Below are positions 26,640 to 36,354 of a DNA stretch of 64,000 nucleotides, piece by piece (the stretch's first letter is position 1; the number at the start of each line of letters is the position of its first letter). This stretch comes from CBDCVY01 sp965223245 (GTDB lineage: Bacteria; Nitrospinota; Nitrospinia; Nitrospinales; Nitrospinaceae). The notes beneath the pieces are model-generated. The model saw only the letters and a list, made by a program, of their open reading frames with translations. It had not been told where the DNA came from and did not search any database. The DNA lies in contig CBDCVY010000013.1 in assembly GCA_965223245.1 (NCBI GenBank), positions 1,612,001 through 1,676,000 of the forward strand, written 5' to 3'. A program made the translations under genes and the position numbers.

Positions 26640-27803
26640 TTAAGAAACAGGCGTTTTTGCAGCCCCAAATTTTTCTTCAATTAATCGGTCTAGCTCTTCT
26701 CTTAATTTGCCAAGAATATCATCATATCCGTAAGCCCCGATAGATTTAGGTCCCTTTTTCAAATTGACATGTGCGGGCCCACACCACAATCCAAGATCCG
26801 CATCATCAGTTTCACCAGGACCATTCACCCGACAACCCATAACGGCAATAGTAATTTTATATTTCTCAGCGTATTCGGTCATTTTACGCACTTCTTGGGC
26901 TAAGTCCACAAATTTTGAGTTCTCAACTCGGGAGCAACTGGGACAGGCAATAATATTAAGCCCTTCCAAAAAATTCTCCGGAACGGAACGAAATCGCCCT
27001 TCCTTAATATCAGTTAATATTTCTCGCCCAACCGCTATTTCCTCTCCCTTATCATCGTCGGGAACGGTGAGTGAAACTCGAATCGTATCCCCAATTCCCT
27101 GTGGAATTAATTGCTCAAAGGCAATTCGGGTTTTAATAATTCCCTCAGGCGGCATTCCCGCTTCAGTAACCCCCAAATGAAGAGGAACATCTGGCCGTCT
27201 TTCCGCAAAACGCTTATTTCCCTCTATTACTTTTTGTGAATCTGAATCTTTTAAAGAAACACAATAATTCTCAAAACCCATATCGTCTAATAATTGACAA
27301 TGGTCTACCGCACATTGAACCATTCCCTCCAAGGGATCTTCTGAAAAACGAGCCTTATAGTCCGGATCAATAGATCCGCAATTCACACCTATTCGAATCG
27401 CACAATTATTCCCTTTTGCAGCATCAACGATAAACTTAACTTTTTCAGGAATAGGCTTTTCTTTATCCAAATGATAAAGATGTCCTGGGTTATAACGAAT
27501 TTTATTAACTAAAGGTGCTACCAAAGTAGCTAATCTATAATTTTCCTGTAAATCTACAGAAAAAATAGCGGAAGACCGTTTTCTAAGAATTTTTAACGCC
27601 TCAACATCTTTCAAATTATCCACTGCAATTCGAATCACATCCGCCCCTGCATCTTCCAAAATTTTGATTTGACGTGCAGTTGCATCTAAATCAATAGTCC
27701 GGGTGGCTGTCATGCTTTGAACTGCAATAGGAGAATCGCCACCGATAGTTAAGGACCCGATTTTTATTTTTCTGGTTTTTTTATTTTTAATATTAGAATT
27801 CAC
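26640..27803 (-). CDS. ispG: 4-hydroxy-3-methylbut-2-en-1-yl diphosphate synthase IspG (GcpE)
   Basis: 387 residues. It performs the penultimate step of the MEP isoprenoid pathway, feeding undecaprenyl phosphate and quinones. The TIM-barrel part shows GSLTIGGDSPIAVQSMTATRTIDLDATA. The C-terminal [4Fe-4S] domain has IIACPSCSRVE and MGCRVNGPGETDDADLG. Length matches the two-domain bacterial form, not the three-domain plant/Chlamydia form. First gene of a reverse unit with tig and the Rieske protein. Confidence 0.97.
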   Translation of the reverse strand: MNSNIKNKKTRKIKIGSLTIGGDSPIAVQSMTATRTIDLDATARQIKILEDAGADVIRIAVDNLKDVEALKILRKRSSAIFSVDLQENYRLATLVAPLVNKIRYNPGHLYHLDKEKPIPEKVKFIVDAAKGNNCAIRIGVNCGSIDPDYKARFSEDPLEGMVQCAVDHCQLLDDMGFENYCVSLKDSDSQKVIEGNKRFAERRPDVPLHLGVTEAGMPPEGIIKTRIAFEQLIPQGIGDTIRVSLTVPDDDKGEEIAVGREILTDIKEGRFRSVPENFLEGLNIIACPSCSRVENSKFVDLAQEVRKMTEYAEKYKITIAVMGCRVNGPGETDDADLGLWCGPAHVNLKKGPKSIGAYGYDDILGKLREELDRLIEEKFGAAKTPVS

Positions 27804-28046
27804 TTATTGGCTTTTCCTTTTTAGAATTAGAGCCTAAACACAAAATTTATCAAAAGATTAACAGAAATAAGAAGGGTTCTCAAATCTAACCCCTACCCAC
27901 TTTGCTTCATCGAATATAATCACTGTAAATATTTTTTTCGCATTTCCTTTAAAGTTATATTATAGGATTGAGCAAAACCATATAGGATCCAATAAATTGA
28001 CCATTTTCCTATTTTCATCTTATTCATTTTCCCAGGCCTCATTATT

Positions 28047-29924
28047 ATGAAAAAATTCTTAACTCTAATTTTTCTTACCATATTACTTTCCAACTGCTTT
28101 ATTTCTAACGTTCAAGCTGGACCACCTTCACACGGATTATCTTTATATGGACCTGAAAATCTAAAATATAAACCGAACCAGCCCTACGAATTTTCCAATC
28201 CAGACGCCCCAAAAGGTGGGCAACTAGTATTAAGTGACTTTGGTGCGTTTACTAAACTCAATCCAGCTTCTCTTAAAGGGGTTACTGCACCTGGAGTGAA
28301 CTATATTTTCCAAACTCCTATGGATAGTTCAGTGGATGATGACGAACCCTTTTCTCAATATGGAATTCTAGTAGAAAAGGTAGAATTGGCCGAAGACCGT
28401 ATGAGCATGATCTACCATATAAATAAAAATGCAAAATTTTCCGATGGCCATCCTGTAACCGCTGATGACTTTGTATTTTCTTTTGATCTAATTAAAGACC
28501 CTGAATATCATCCTGTATATAAACAATATTTTAAAGATATTAAATCTGTTGAAAAATTGGATACCCATCGAGTCAAATATAGTTTTTCAATTTATAATCA
28601 GGAATTACCTTTAATCACGGGTCAAATGACAATTTTTCCAAAACATATCTATGGAATACCTGGAAAAAATTTTGGCTCTGATTTTGATGAAATTGCGATA
28701 GGCAGTGGTCCCTATATTGTTGAAAAATTCGAATTCGGGAAATACATTACTTTAAAAAGAAATCCCAAATGGTGGGGTAAAAACATACCTCTAAATAAAG
28801 GTCGTTTTAATTTTGACAGAATGACATGGAAAATTTTTCTTGATCCTGTCGCACAAAGAGAAGCCTTTAAAGGGGGTGAATTTGATGCTCAAATGATAAA
28901 TAGCTCCCGAGATTGGGCATTGGATTATAAAGGAAAATTTGTAAATAAGGGTTACTACCTCAGAGAAGAAGTCCCACATAAGCGTGTGGCAGGTATGCAG
29001 GGGTTTGTCATGAATATGCGCAATGACATTTTTAAATCAAGAAAAGTAAGGGCCGCTTTAGCGATGGTATTTGATTTTAATTGGAGTAATAAAAACCTTT
29101 TTTACAACCAATACACCCGCAATGAGTGCTATTTTGACAACAATCCTGAGATGAAAGCCAGTGGTCTTCCCAAAGAAGAAGTAAAAAAGCTTTTACTAAA
29201 TCTAAGAGAAAAGCATGGTAAAAATCATGTTCCTAAAACAGTTTTCACCAAACCTGTGGGAGCTCCCGGCCAGGGAATTCCTTTTGAAAAAAACCAAGCC
29301 ATTGCAAACAAGCTTCTTGACTCCTCTGGCTGGAAAATGGGAAGAGATGGTATTCGCATGAAAAATGGGAAAAAACTGGCCTTTAAATTACTTTTAGTAA
29401 GTCCAGATTTCCAACGAATTGTCGAGCCTTATAAGAACAGCTTAAAAAAAATTGGGGCAGACTTGACCATTCAAGTAGTTCAAGCTGCTCAATATGAGGA
29501 AAAACTGAGAGAATTCAAATTTGACATGATAGTTATGGGATACGGACAGAGTCGCTCTCCTGGGAATGAACAACGTTATATGTGGGGCAGTGAAGCGGCT
29601 AAACAACCAGGTAGCCGGAATTTCGCGGGAATTGAAAACCCTGCTATTGATGAGCTGATCGATTTAATTGTAAAAGCCAAAACCCGTAAAGAATTGGTAA
29701 ACTTTATCCAAGCCATGGATCGCATATTAACCCATCAATTCTATGTAGTTCCTCATTGGTATATCAGTTATGATCGCTTAGTTTATTGGAATAAGTTTTC
29801 CCGTCCTCCCATAAATCCATCTCAAGCTCCGATATTGGCTAATATTATTGAGTGGTGGTGGTGGGATAAAAATAAAGCTAAAACATTAAAAGAAGCAAGG
29901 AAATCAGGTAAATCAATAAATTAG
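28047..29924 (+). CDS. yejA: Extracellular solute-binding protein, family 5 (YejA-like peptide binder)
   Basis: 625 residues with a signal peptide (cleavage likely near NVQAG, residue 25). The SBP family 5 fold includes MDSSVDDDEPFSQYGILVEKVEL, FSDGHPVTADDFVFSFDLIKD and IGSGPYIVEKFEFGKYITLKRNPKWWGKN. The YejA-type features (HGLSLYGPENLKY near the N-terminus, DKMTWKIF-like FDRMTWKIFLDPVAQREAFKGGEFD) and the downstream yejB, yejE and yejF assign it to this importer. In E. coli YejABEF takes up the peptide antibiotic microcin C and other oligopeptides. A receiver-domain gene intervenes before yejB. Confidence 0.92.
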   Translation: MKKFLTLIFLTILLSNCFISNVQAGPPSHGLSLYGPENLKYKPNQPYEFSNPDAPKGGQLVLSDFGAFTKLNPASLKGVTAPGVNYIFQTPMDSSVDDDEPFSQYGILVEKVELAEDRMSMIYHINKNAKFSDGHPVTADDFVFSFDLIKDPEYHPVYKQYFKDIKSVEKLDTHRVKYSFSIYNQELPLITGQMTIFPKHIYGIPGKNFGSDFDEIAIGSGPYIVEKFEFGKYITLKRNPKWWGKNIPLNKGRFNFDRMTWKIFLDPVAQREAFKGGEFDAQMINSSRDWALDYKGKFVNKGYYLREEVPHKRVAGMQGFVMNMRNDIFKSRKVRAALAMVFDFNWSNKNLFYNQYTRNECYFDNNPEMKASGLPKEEVKKLLLNLREKHGKNHVPKTVFTKPVGAPGQGIPFEKNQAIANKLLDSSGWKMGRDGIRMKNGKKLAFKLLLVSPDFQRIVEPYKNSLKKIGADLTIQVVQAAQYEEKLREFKFDMIVMGYGQSRSPGNEQRYMWGSEAAKQPGSRNFAGIENPAIDELIDLIVKAKTRKELVNFIQAMDRILTHQFYVVPHWYISYDRLVYWNKFSRPPINPSQAPILANIIEWWWWDKNKAKTLKEARKSGKSIN

Positions 29925-30043
29925 TTCTATATATTTTCCGATATTAGTTAGTCACCAGGCTTTAATTTGTTCATATTGGTTGAACTGCAATAACTTTTTA
30001 ATTACAATGAGCATGTGATTTTTACTACTTTTTTGGATTGATT

Positions 30044-30409
30044 ATGGCAAAGATTTTGATTGTTGAAGACCACGAAGCGACTCGTCGGACTTTGGTCAAA
30101 CGCTTATCTAAGGCAGGCCATGAGGTCGAAGGCGCAGATTCGGGAATTTTTGGTTTAGAGTTACTAAAAGTAACAGATTTTGACTTAGTAGTTCTGGACT
30201 TTATGATGAAAAAAATGAATGGAATGCAAACATTTGAGCAAATGAAAATTTTAAAACCTTCCATTCCGTACGTCATGCTTACGGCTTATGCCCATGAAGG
30301 TATGATCAAACAGTTTATGAATGAAGGCGGCGCCGATTTTATTGTTAAACCATTTAAAGAAGATTTAGAAATAAGAATCGAAAAAGCTTTAGGCGCTTCT
30401 GACAACTAA
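30044..30409 (+). CDS. Stand-alone response-regulator receiver domain (CheY-like)
   Basis: 121 residues consisting only of a receiver domain. The acidic pocket is E8-D9, the phosphoacceptor D52 (LVVLDFMMKKMNG), the switch T80 (YVMLTAYAHEG) and the conserved K102 (VKPF). There is no output domain. The ATG at 30044 is preferred over an in-frame TTG at 30038. It lies between yejA and yejB in the same orientation, with about 110 bases before and 185 after. No histidine kinase is nearby, so its partner is unknown. It may control the importer, or it may just be inserted in the locus. Confidence 0.9.
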   Translation: MAKILIVEDHEATRRTLVKRLSKAGHEVEGADSGIFGLELLKVTDFDLVVLDFMMKKMNGMQTFEQMKILKPSIPYVMLTAYAHEGMIKQFMNEGGADFIVKPFKEDLEIRIEKALGASDN

Positions 30410-30594
30410 ATTCTATAGTCATAAATTTATTTGTTATTTTCTATTTTTAAAGTCATTACTCCTCATTTTTCCTCTGATCTTCTAATTTCCCCACCCAGGA
30501 TTAGTTGATATAATAGTCCTTAAGCAGCCAGGTGTTTTTCCAAACTCCTCGCCTTTTTTCTATTTTCTCATTTAGCTACATCAAAGAACACCCT

Positions 30595-31734
30595 ATGATC
30601 GCATATATCATCCGAAGATTTTTGTTCATGTTTCCTACCCTGATTGGAATCGTAACAATCACTTTTATTGTCATTCAATTTGTTCCTGGAGGCCCCATAG
30701 ATCAAATCAAATCTCTATTAAGAGGCCATTCAGGAGTTATGACTGAAGCTGGAGGTATGGCCTTAGAAAACCAGATGGATAAGGCTCAAGAACTTGACCC
30801 TAAACATATGGAAGCCTTGAAAAAGGTTTACCATTTGGACCGCCCTCTTTGGGAAAGATATTTGCGAACATTTTTATGGTATTCCCCTAAGAACGATCAA
30901 GGTTCCTTTATTGATAGGTTTTTTAATAGAGATAACTGGGAAGGGTTTTTGGTGTTTAAATTTGGAAACTCATTCTACAGAAACAAATCAGTTTTAGAAT
31001 TGATACAAGAGAAACTTCCCGTTTCCGCTTCATTGGGTGTTACCAGTTTTTTTCTAACTTATATCATCTGTATAATTTTAGGAATTGCCAAAGCGGTTCG
31101 TAATGGGAGCAAATTTGATACCGCTTCCAGTATTCTCGTATTAATTGGTTACAGCACTCCCGGGTTTGTTCTGGGTATTTTCTTTATTGTTTTTTTTGGC
31201 CCCGGAGACAAGGCTATTGCCCACCTGATTCCTCTCACCGGACTCACCTCAGAAGGAACGCCCGGTTATGAAACCTGGACCTTCTGGCAAAAATTTACCG
31301 ACTATTTACACCATTTAATCGCACCTTTAATTTGCTTTACCCTAGGAAGTTTCGCCACGTTAACCATGCTCACTAAAAATGCAGTCATTGAAGAAATGCG
31401 CAAACAATACGTTATTACTGCTCGGGCGAAAGGATTATCAGAAAAAACCGTGCTTTATAAACATATTTTAAAAAATGCCATGATTCCATTAGTCACAGGA
31501 TTTCCGATAGGTTTTTTGGCTATGTTTTTTACAGGGTCCCTATTGATTGAACAAATATTTACGCTAGATGGTTTGGGGTTGCTCTCCTATCAGGCAGTCA
31601 TACAAAGGGATTATCCCATTGTATTAGGAACTTTGTTTATGTTTTCCCTACTCGCATTAGTGGGACAATTACTAACAGATATATCTTATGTCATTATTGA
31701 TCGCAGAATATCATTCGAGGAGTCTCAAGCTTAG
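30595..31734 (+). CDS. yejB: Peptide ABC transporter permease YejB
   Basis: 379 residues from MIAYIIRRFLFMFPTLIGI, the typical N-terminal helix of OppB-type permeases; an in-frame GTG at 30532 would add an unlikely 21-residue leader. A long periplasmic stretch (about 45-130) precedes the permease core with LPVSASLGVTSFFLTYIICI. The EAA-type loop VITARAKGLSEKTVLYKHILKNA contacts the ATPase. The final helix region ends at DRRISFEESQA. Its last base overlaps the GTG start of yejE. Confidence 0.93.
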   Translation: MIAYIIRRFLFMFPTLIGIVTITFIVIQFVPGGPIDQIKSLLRGHSGVMTEAGGMALENQMDKAQELDPKHMEALKKVYHLDRPLWERYLRTFLWYSPKNDQGSFIDRFFNRDNWEGFLVFKFGNSFYRNKSVLELIQEKLPVSASLGVTSFFLTYIICIILGIAKAVRNGSKFDTASSILVLIGYSTPGFVLGIFFIVFFGPGDKAIAHLIPLTGLTSEGTPGYETWTFWQKFTDYLHHLIAPLICFTLGSFATLTMLTKNAVIEEMRKQYVITARAKGLSEKTVLYKHILKNAMIPLVTGFPIGFLAMFFTGSLLIEQIFTLDGLGLLSYQAVIQRDYPIVLGTLFMFSLLALVGQLLTDISYVIIDRRISFEESQA

Positions 31735-33107
31735 TGGCTAGAAAAAGCAACCAAGAGTTTTGGATCAAATTTGAAAAGTTCAAAAAGGACAAAAGGGCTT
31801 TCTATAGCTTCCTAGTATTAGCGTTTGCTTTTTTCATTACGTTGCCGGCCGAACTCCTTTGCAATGTTAAACCAATTCTATTGGTGGTTGACGGAAAACC
31901 TTATTTTCCGATTTTCTTTAAATATAGCGAACAGGACTTTGGAGGAACCCTCCTCACAGAACCTGATTACAAATCTACTCAATTTATCAGATTATTAAAA
32001 GGTGTTAATGCAAATAATCTTGAGTTCGGGAAAAAGACTGAGACTTCAAATAATAGCTTTGATGTTTCACTAGATGACTTTGAAGACTCAGATGAAACCG
32101 GATTAAATTTGGGTTTAGATGACTTCGAAGATGAAGAGGTAACAACTATTAAAAGTAATTCAAAGGATACCCATGAGGAAAAATCCTTTCAAATTGAATT
32201 AGATGATTTTGAAGAAGATGTCATACTTAATGGAACCTCTAATACATCGGCAACACAACAACCCACCATAAATCCACCTATAAAAGAAAATCGAGATTTT
32301 TGGATGTTATGGCCGCCAATCCGATACGACTATAAATACATTCCCATCGATAGTGTTACAGGTCAAGTTGCACTTGCGGCCCCTTATGAAACAAAAACTC
32401 CGGATGGCGCCAATACGATACCTTCTTCTTGGTTAGACGGTCATTTTTTAGGAACGGATGATAGAGGACGGGATGTTTTAGCCAGATTAATTTATGGCTT
32501 TCGAATATCACTAATGTTTGGAATTTCATTGGCCATAACAGGAACCATAATCGGATGTTTATTGGGAGGGGTCCAAGGTTTTTTTGGGGGTTGGATTGAT
32601 TTAATTGGTCAAAGATTGACAGAAATTTGGGGTTCAATTCCTCGTTTATACATATTAATTATTTTAAGTGCATTCTTAGTCCCTTCTACTCTTCTTCTCT
32701 TTGCCATTTTAAATTTAACCGCTTGGATGGGAATAGCTGCTTATATTAGAGCAGAGTTTTTAAAATCTCGAAATCTCGAATACGTCAAGGCCGCGCGGGC
32801 ACTCGGAGTCTCGAGCTTTTCCATTATGCGGAAACATATATTGCCGAATTCACTGACCCCTGTTATCACTTTTTTTCCTTTTGAAGTAACAGCCGGAATT
32901 TTAGCTCTCGTGAGTTTGGATTATCTTAACTTAGGAGTACCCAGCCCGTCCCCTAGTATTGGAGAATTATTGGCGCAAGGTAAAAAGAATCTACAGGCAG
33001 ATTGGATTCTTCTTCCAACCTTTTTTCTACTCACTATAACCATTTCTTTATTAACGTTTGTGGGCGATGGAATTCGTAATGCATTTGATCCACGCAAATC
33101 TGACTGA
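31734..33107 (+). CDS. yejE: Peptide ABC transporter permease YejE with an acidic repeat insert
   Basis: 457 residues, roughly 100 more than a typical YejE. A GTG start overlaps the yejB stop by one base. Family features are all present: one N-terminal helix, KPYFPIFFKYSEQDFGGTLLTEPDYK, FWMLWPPIRYDYKYI, LGTDDRGRDVLARLIYGFRISLMFG, and the coupling loop YVKAARALGVSSFSIMRKHILPNS. Between residues about 92 and 188, in the periplasmic part, there is an acidic, low-complexity insert. It contains three copies of an LDDFE motif (L113, L128 and L156) plus Ser/Thr/Asn-rich linkers. Normal family members join these flanking segments directly. The insert is predicted to be disordered and exposed near the substrate-binding protein. 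Confidence 0.93.
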   Translation: MARKSNQEFWIKFEKFKKDKRAFYSFLVLAFAFFITLPAELLCNVKPILLVVDGKPYFPIFFKYSEQDFGGTLLTEPDYKSTQFIRLLKGVNANNLEFGKKTETSNNSFDVSLDDFEDSDETGLNLGLDDFEDEEVTTIKSNSKDTHEEKSFQIELDDFEEDVILNGTSNTSATQQPTINPPIKENRDFWMLWPPIRYDYKYIPIDSVTGQVALAAPYETKTPDGANTIPSSWLDGHFLGTDDRGRDVLARLIYGFRISLMFGISLAITGTIIGCLLGGVQGFFGGWIDLIGQRLTEIWGSIPRLYILIILSAFLVPSTLLLFAILNLTAWMGIAAYIRAEFLKSRNLEYVKAARALGVSSFSIMRKHILPNSLTPVITFFPFEVTAGILALVSLDYLNLGVPSPSPSIGELLAQGKKNLQADWILLPTFFLLTITISLLTFVGDGIRNAFDPRKSD

Positions 33108-33126
33108 ATATTTTGAAATTTAAATT

Positions 33127-35136
33127 ATGCTTTTAGATGTCCAAAATTTAAGAACCTATTTTAAAGTTGGTCTTAACAAGGTTGCAAAAGCAGTCGACGG
33201 AGTATCTTTTCAAATCCAAGAAGGTAAAACCCTGGCGTTAGTCGGTGAATCAGGATGTGGAAAATCCCAAACCGCATTCTCAATAATTCGACTTATCGCA
33301 GAAAATGGGTTTCATCCCTCCGGAAACATTATTTTCGATAAAAAAGATTTATCCTCTTTTTCAGAAGAAGATATGCAAGAAATACGTGGCGACGACATTG
33401 CTATGATATTCCAAGAGCCTATGACATCCCTTAATCCTCTTTATCGAATAGGAAATCAATTACAAGAACCTTTACGCCTTCACAGAAAAATGCAAAAAGG
33501 TCCTGCACGAAAAAAAGCGATTGAGTTGTTAGACAGAGTAGGAATCCCCGATCCGGATAAAAGGATTGATGATTTTCCTCATCAACTTTCCGGAGGTATG
33601 AAGCAGCGGGTAATGATAGCGATGGCCTTAGCCTGTGAACCAAAATTATTGATTGCAGATGAACCCACAACAGCGCTCGATGTAACAATACAGGCCCAGG
33701 TATTGCGCCTTATATCAGACCTTCAACAGCAAACGGGGATGGCTATTTTGCTTATAACTCATGATATGGGAATAGTGAATCAAATGGCAGACAGTCTAGC
33801 CATCATGTACGCGGGCAAAATAGTCGAACAAGGTTCCAGAGATCAGATTTTTTCAAAAATGTTACATCCATACACACACAGATTATTCGATTCAATCCCG
33901 AAACCTGAAGACACCGGTTATTTATTAAAAACAATTCCTGGTCTTGTACCTCCAGCTACAGAATATGGCAGTGGTTGTTTATTTGCGGATAGATGTGAAT
34001 TTTTAATGGATCATTGTCATAGTCAAGATAGTCCCATCTACTCAAGAGGAAAAGGACATGAAGTGCGTTGCCACTTGTATAAAGATTCCGAAATTCCGGA
34101 TTTGAAACAAAATAGTGAAAAAGAGCTCGCACCTAAAAAAGCCATCAGTTCAGAAAACCTTTTAACAATTAAAAAATTAAAAACCTGGTTTCCGGTTCAC
34201 AAGGGCGTTTTTAGAAGAGTGGTTGGATATGTAAAAGCAGTCGATGGAATTGACATGGAAATTAAAATTGGCAGCACCATTGCTTTGGTGGGAGAATCCG
34301 GATGTGGAAAAACTACACTAGGAGAATCCATCCTACACTTAAATAAAGAGACCAAGGGAATTGTTACCTTTAAAAATCTAAATCTTTTAGATTTACCTTC
34401 TGATGAAATTAAGAGAATGAGAAAACATTTGCAGATAGTTTTTCAAGACCCATTTGGTTCCTTATCTCCAAGGATGAGAGTAAAGGAGATAATTGGTGAA
34501 GGATTAGGAGTCCACTTCCCAAATATTTCAGATCAAGAAAAATTACAAAAAGTAAATTCGGTACTTCAAGAAGTCGGCCTTGATCCCTCAGTGGCTAACC
34601 GCTACCCTCATGAATTCTCTGGTGGTCAAAGACAACGTATCAGTATTGCCCGGGCCTTAATTTTGGAGCCTGAATTCTTAGTCCTTGATGAGCCCACAAG
34701 CGCGTTAGATGTCTCAGTTCAAGCTCAGGTTCTAAACCTTCTTCAAGAAATACAATCGAAAAGAAAACTGACTTATATGTTCATTACCCACAACTTGAGT
34801 GTTGTAAGGTACCTAGCTGATAAAGTAGCTATTATGTATTTGGGTCGTGTAGTTGAATATGCAAATGCAAAAGATTTATTTAACAAACCTCAACATCCCT
34901 ATACTCAATCTTTGATTGAAGCCATTCCTTCATTAGGGGATCGCACACCTTTTCAGTCCATATCGGGAGATGTCCCCTCCCCTTTGAACCCACCTCAAGG
35001 CTGTCATTTTCATCCCAGGTGCCCTATTTTTCAAAGTGAATTGAAAGGGTCAGTTTTGCAGAAAAAATGTTTAAATGAATATCCTGTGAAGAACTATACT
35101 GGGGAAGGATTTGTTGCCTGCCATGCAGAAAAATGA
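33127..35136 (+). CDS. yejF: Peptide ABC transporter ATP-binding protein YejF (two ATPase domains)
   Basis: 669 residues: two fused ABC ATPase domains of the Opp/Dpp D and F kinds. Domain 1: Walker A GESGCGKSQT, signature LSGGMKQRVMIAMAL, Walker B LLIADEPTTALD, then an oligopeptide C-terminal extension with cysteines (GCLFADRCEFLMDHCHSQ). Domain 2 begins near residue 345: Walker A GESGCGKTTLG, signature FSGGQRQRISIARAL, Walker B LVLDEPTSALDVS, and a second Cys extension (GCHFHPRCPIF ... CLNEY ... ACHAEK). These cysteines are typical of the oligo_HPY tail, which can bind an iron-sulfur cluster. Last gene of the yej unit. Confidence 0.95.
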   Translation: MLLDVQNLRTYFKVGLNKVAKAVDGVSFQIQEGKTLALVGESGCGKSQTAFSIIRLIAENGFHPSGNIIFDKKDLSSFSEEDMQEIRGDDIAMIFQEPMTSLNPLYRIGNQLQEPLRLHRKMQKGPARKKAIELLDRVGIPDPDKRIDDFPHQLSGGMKQRVMIAMALACEPKLLIADEPTTALDVTIQAQVLRLISDLQQQTGMAILLITHDMGIVNQMADSLAIMYAGKIVEQGSRDQIFSKMLHPYTHRLFDSIPKPEDTGYLLKTIPGLVPPATEYGSGCLFADRCEFLMDHCHSQDSPIYSRGKGHEVRCHLYKDSEIPDLKQNSEKELAPKKAISSENLLTIKKLKTWFPVHKGVFRRVVGYVKAVDGIDMEIKIGSTIALVGESGCGKTTLGESILHLNKETKGIVTFKNLNLLDLPSDEIKRMRKHLQIVFQDPFGSLSPRMRVKEIIGEGLGVHFPNISDQEKLQKVNSVLQEVGLDPSVANRYPHEFSGGQRQRISIARALILEPEFLVLDEPTSALDVSVQAQVLNLLQEIQSKRKLTYMFITHNLSVVRYLADKVAIMYLGRVVEYANAKDLFNKPQHPYTQSLIEAIPSLGDRTPFQSISGDVPSPLNPPQGCHFHPRCPIFQSELKGSVLQKKCLNEYPVKNYTGEGFVACHAEK

Positions 35137-35466
35137 TGGAATCAAACATGTAAAGTGAAGATTTGTATCTTACATATTAATGAGCTTTACTTTCAGAGAT
35201 AAAATAGAAAATTACCCCTAATATCGCAACTCCACCTAATCCATATAAAAGTAAACAAGTTAAATTAATATCCATATTCAAACTCATAATGGGGTTAAAA
35301 TAGTGATGGAATATACCATTTCTTTACCCTACTAATCAAAATTTTTTCCCATGGCTTAAACGATTTAATAGAATCCAGCTAAAACTACAAATAATCTAAA
35401 ATAATGGGAAGATTTTTATTTTTCCAGAATATCGAATAAATAAAACTTTAGATAAATGAGCCCTCT
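35137..35466. other. Intergenic region after yejF
   Basis: 330 bases between yejF and the proline dehydrogenase gene, both forward. It contains a possible 36-codon membrane ORF on the reverse strand (listed separately). The rest is AT-rich with no evident terminator hairpin or RNA gene. The promoter for the downstream gene is expected in the last 100 bases, but I cannot fix it. Confidence 0.5.
35177..35287 (-). CDS. Possible small single-helix membrane protein (36 residues)
   Basis: An ORF encoding one hydrophobic helix (LTCLLLYGLGGVAILGVIFYF) after a short polar N-terminus, with a short charged end (ISESKAH). The topology resembles tiny accessory subunits of respiratory or transport complexes. 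There is no strong ribosome-binding site; an alternative ATG lies at 35275. It sits in an otherwise empty 330-base gap, opposite to both neighbours. Coding status is uncertain. Confidence 0.35.
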   Translation of the reverse strand: MSLNMDINLTCLLLYGLGGVAILGVIFYFISESKAH

Positions 35467-36333
35467 ATGCAGATTCTTTATCCATTCGCTAAAAGATTTA
35501 TTGCCGGAGATAGTCTAACCACAGCCTTGCCAAATATAAAAACGTTGCATCAAAAAGGATATCTCTCAACAGTCGATGTATTAGGAGAAAATGTTCATTC
35601 AAAAGGACAAATTCAAGGGGCTAAGCAAGAATATTTAGATTTAATAAGTGCAATGGAAAGCTTGCATGTTCAATTTGATCTTTCAATCAAACTAACACAA
35701 ATGGGATTAAATATCGATTATCAATTGTGCAAAAACCATGTAGTTGACATATTAAATGAAGCCGGAAAGCATACAATACGATTTGATATGGAGGGGTCGG
35801 ATTGCACGGAGAGAACCATACAAATGGGAATGGACCTAAATCAGGAACATTCTAATTTGGGTCTAGTTTTACAGGCTTATCTTTTAAGGACCCAAAAAGA
35901 TATAGAATCGGTAATTCACCATAAAATTTCCACTCGCCTCTGCAAAGGAGCCTATAAAGAGCCCGCTGAAATTGCTTTTCAGCAAATGGATGACATTCGC
36001 AAGAATTTTTTAAAATTAGCTTATCAATTATTAAAAGAAGGCCATCTACCCGCCATTGCCACCCATGATGAATATTTAATTAAAAAGATTTTAAAATTTG
36101 TTCATGAAGAAAAAATTTCCCACGACTCATTTTACTTTGAACTTCTTTTTGGTGTTAGAAGAGATTTACAAAAAGCCTTACTAAAAAAAGGTTTTCAGGT
36201 TCGAATCTATGTTCCCTATGGAAAATCGTGGCTACCCTATACCTTAAGACGTTTGGCAGAAAGAAAGGAAAATATACTTTTCGTAATCAAAAATTTATTG
36301 AAAGAAACCTTTGGGCTGGGAAAAATGGACTAA
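35467..36333 (+). CDS. Proline dehydrogenase (monofunctional)
   Basis: 288 residues of the PRODH beta-barrel family. It oxidises proline to pyrroline-5-carboxylate with FAD and passes electrons to quinone. Diagnostic segments are FDLSIKLTQMGLNID, IRFDMEGSD, GLVLQAYLLRT, STRLCKGAYKEPAEIAFQ, ATHDEYLI, FELLFGVRRDLQ, and the C-terminal VYVPYG-like IYVPYGKSWLPYTLRRLAER, which carries the substrate arginines. It is the short bacterial form without the P5C dehydrogenase or DNA-binding domains of PutA. No P5C dehydrogenase gene is adjacent. Confidence 0.92.
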   Translation: MQILYPFAKRFIAGDSLTTALPNIKTLHQKGYLSTVDVLGENVHSKGQIQGAKQEYLDLISAMESLHVQFDLSIKLTQMGLNIDYQLCKNHVVDILNEAGKHTIRFDMEGSDCTERTIQMGMDLNQEHSNLGLVLQAYLLRTQKDIESVIHHKISTRLCKGAYKEPAEIAFQQMDDIRKNFLKLAYQLLKEGHLPAIATHDEYLIKKILKFVHEEKISHDSFYFELLFGVRRDLQKALLKKGFQVRIYVPYGKSWLPYTLRRLAERKENILFVIKNLLKETFGLGKMD

Positions 36334-36354
36334 GAACATTATAGGTTCGACAAA

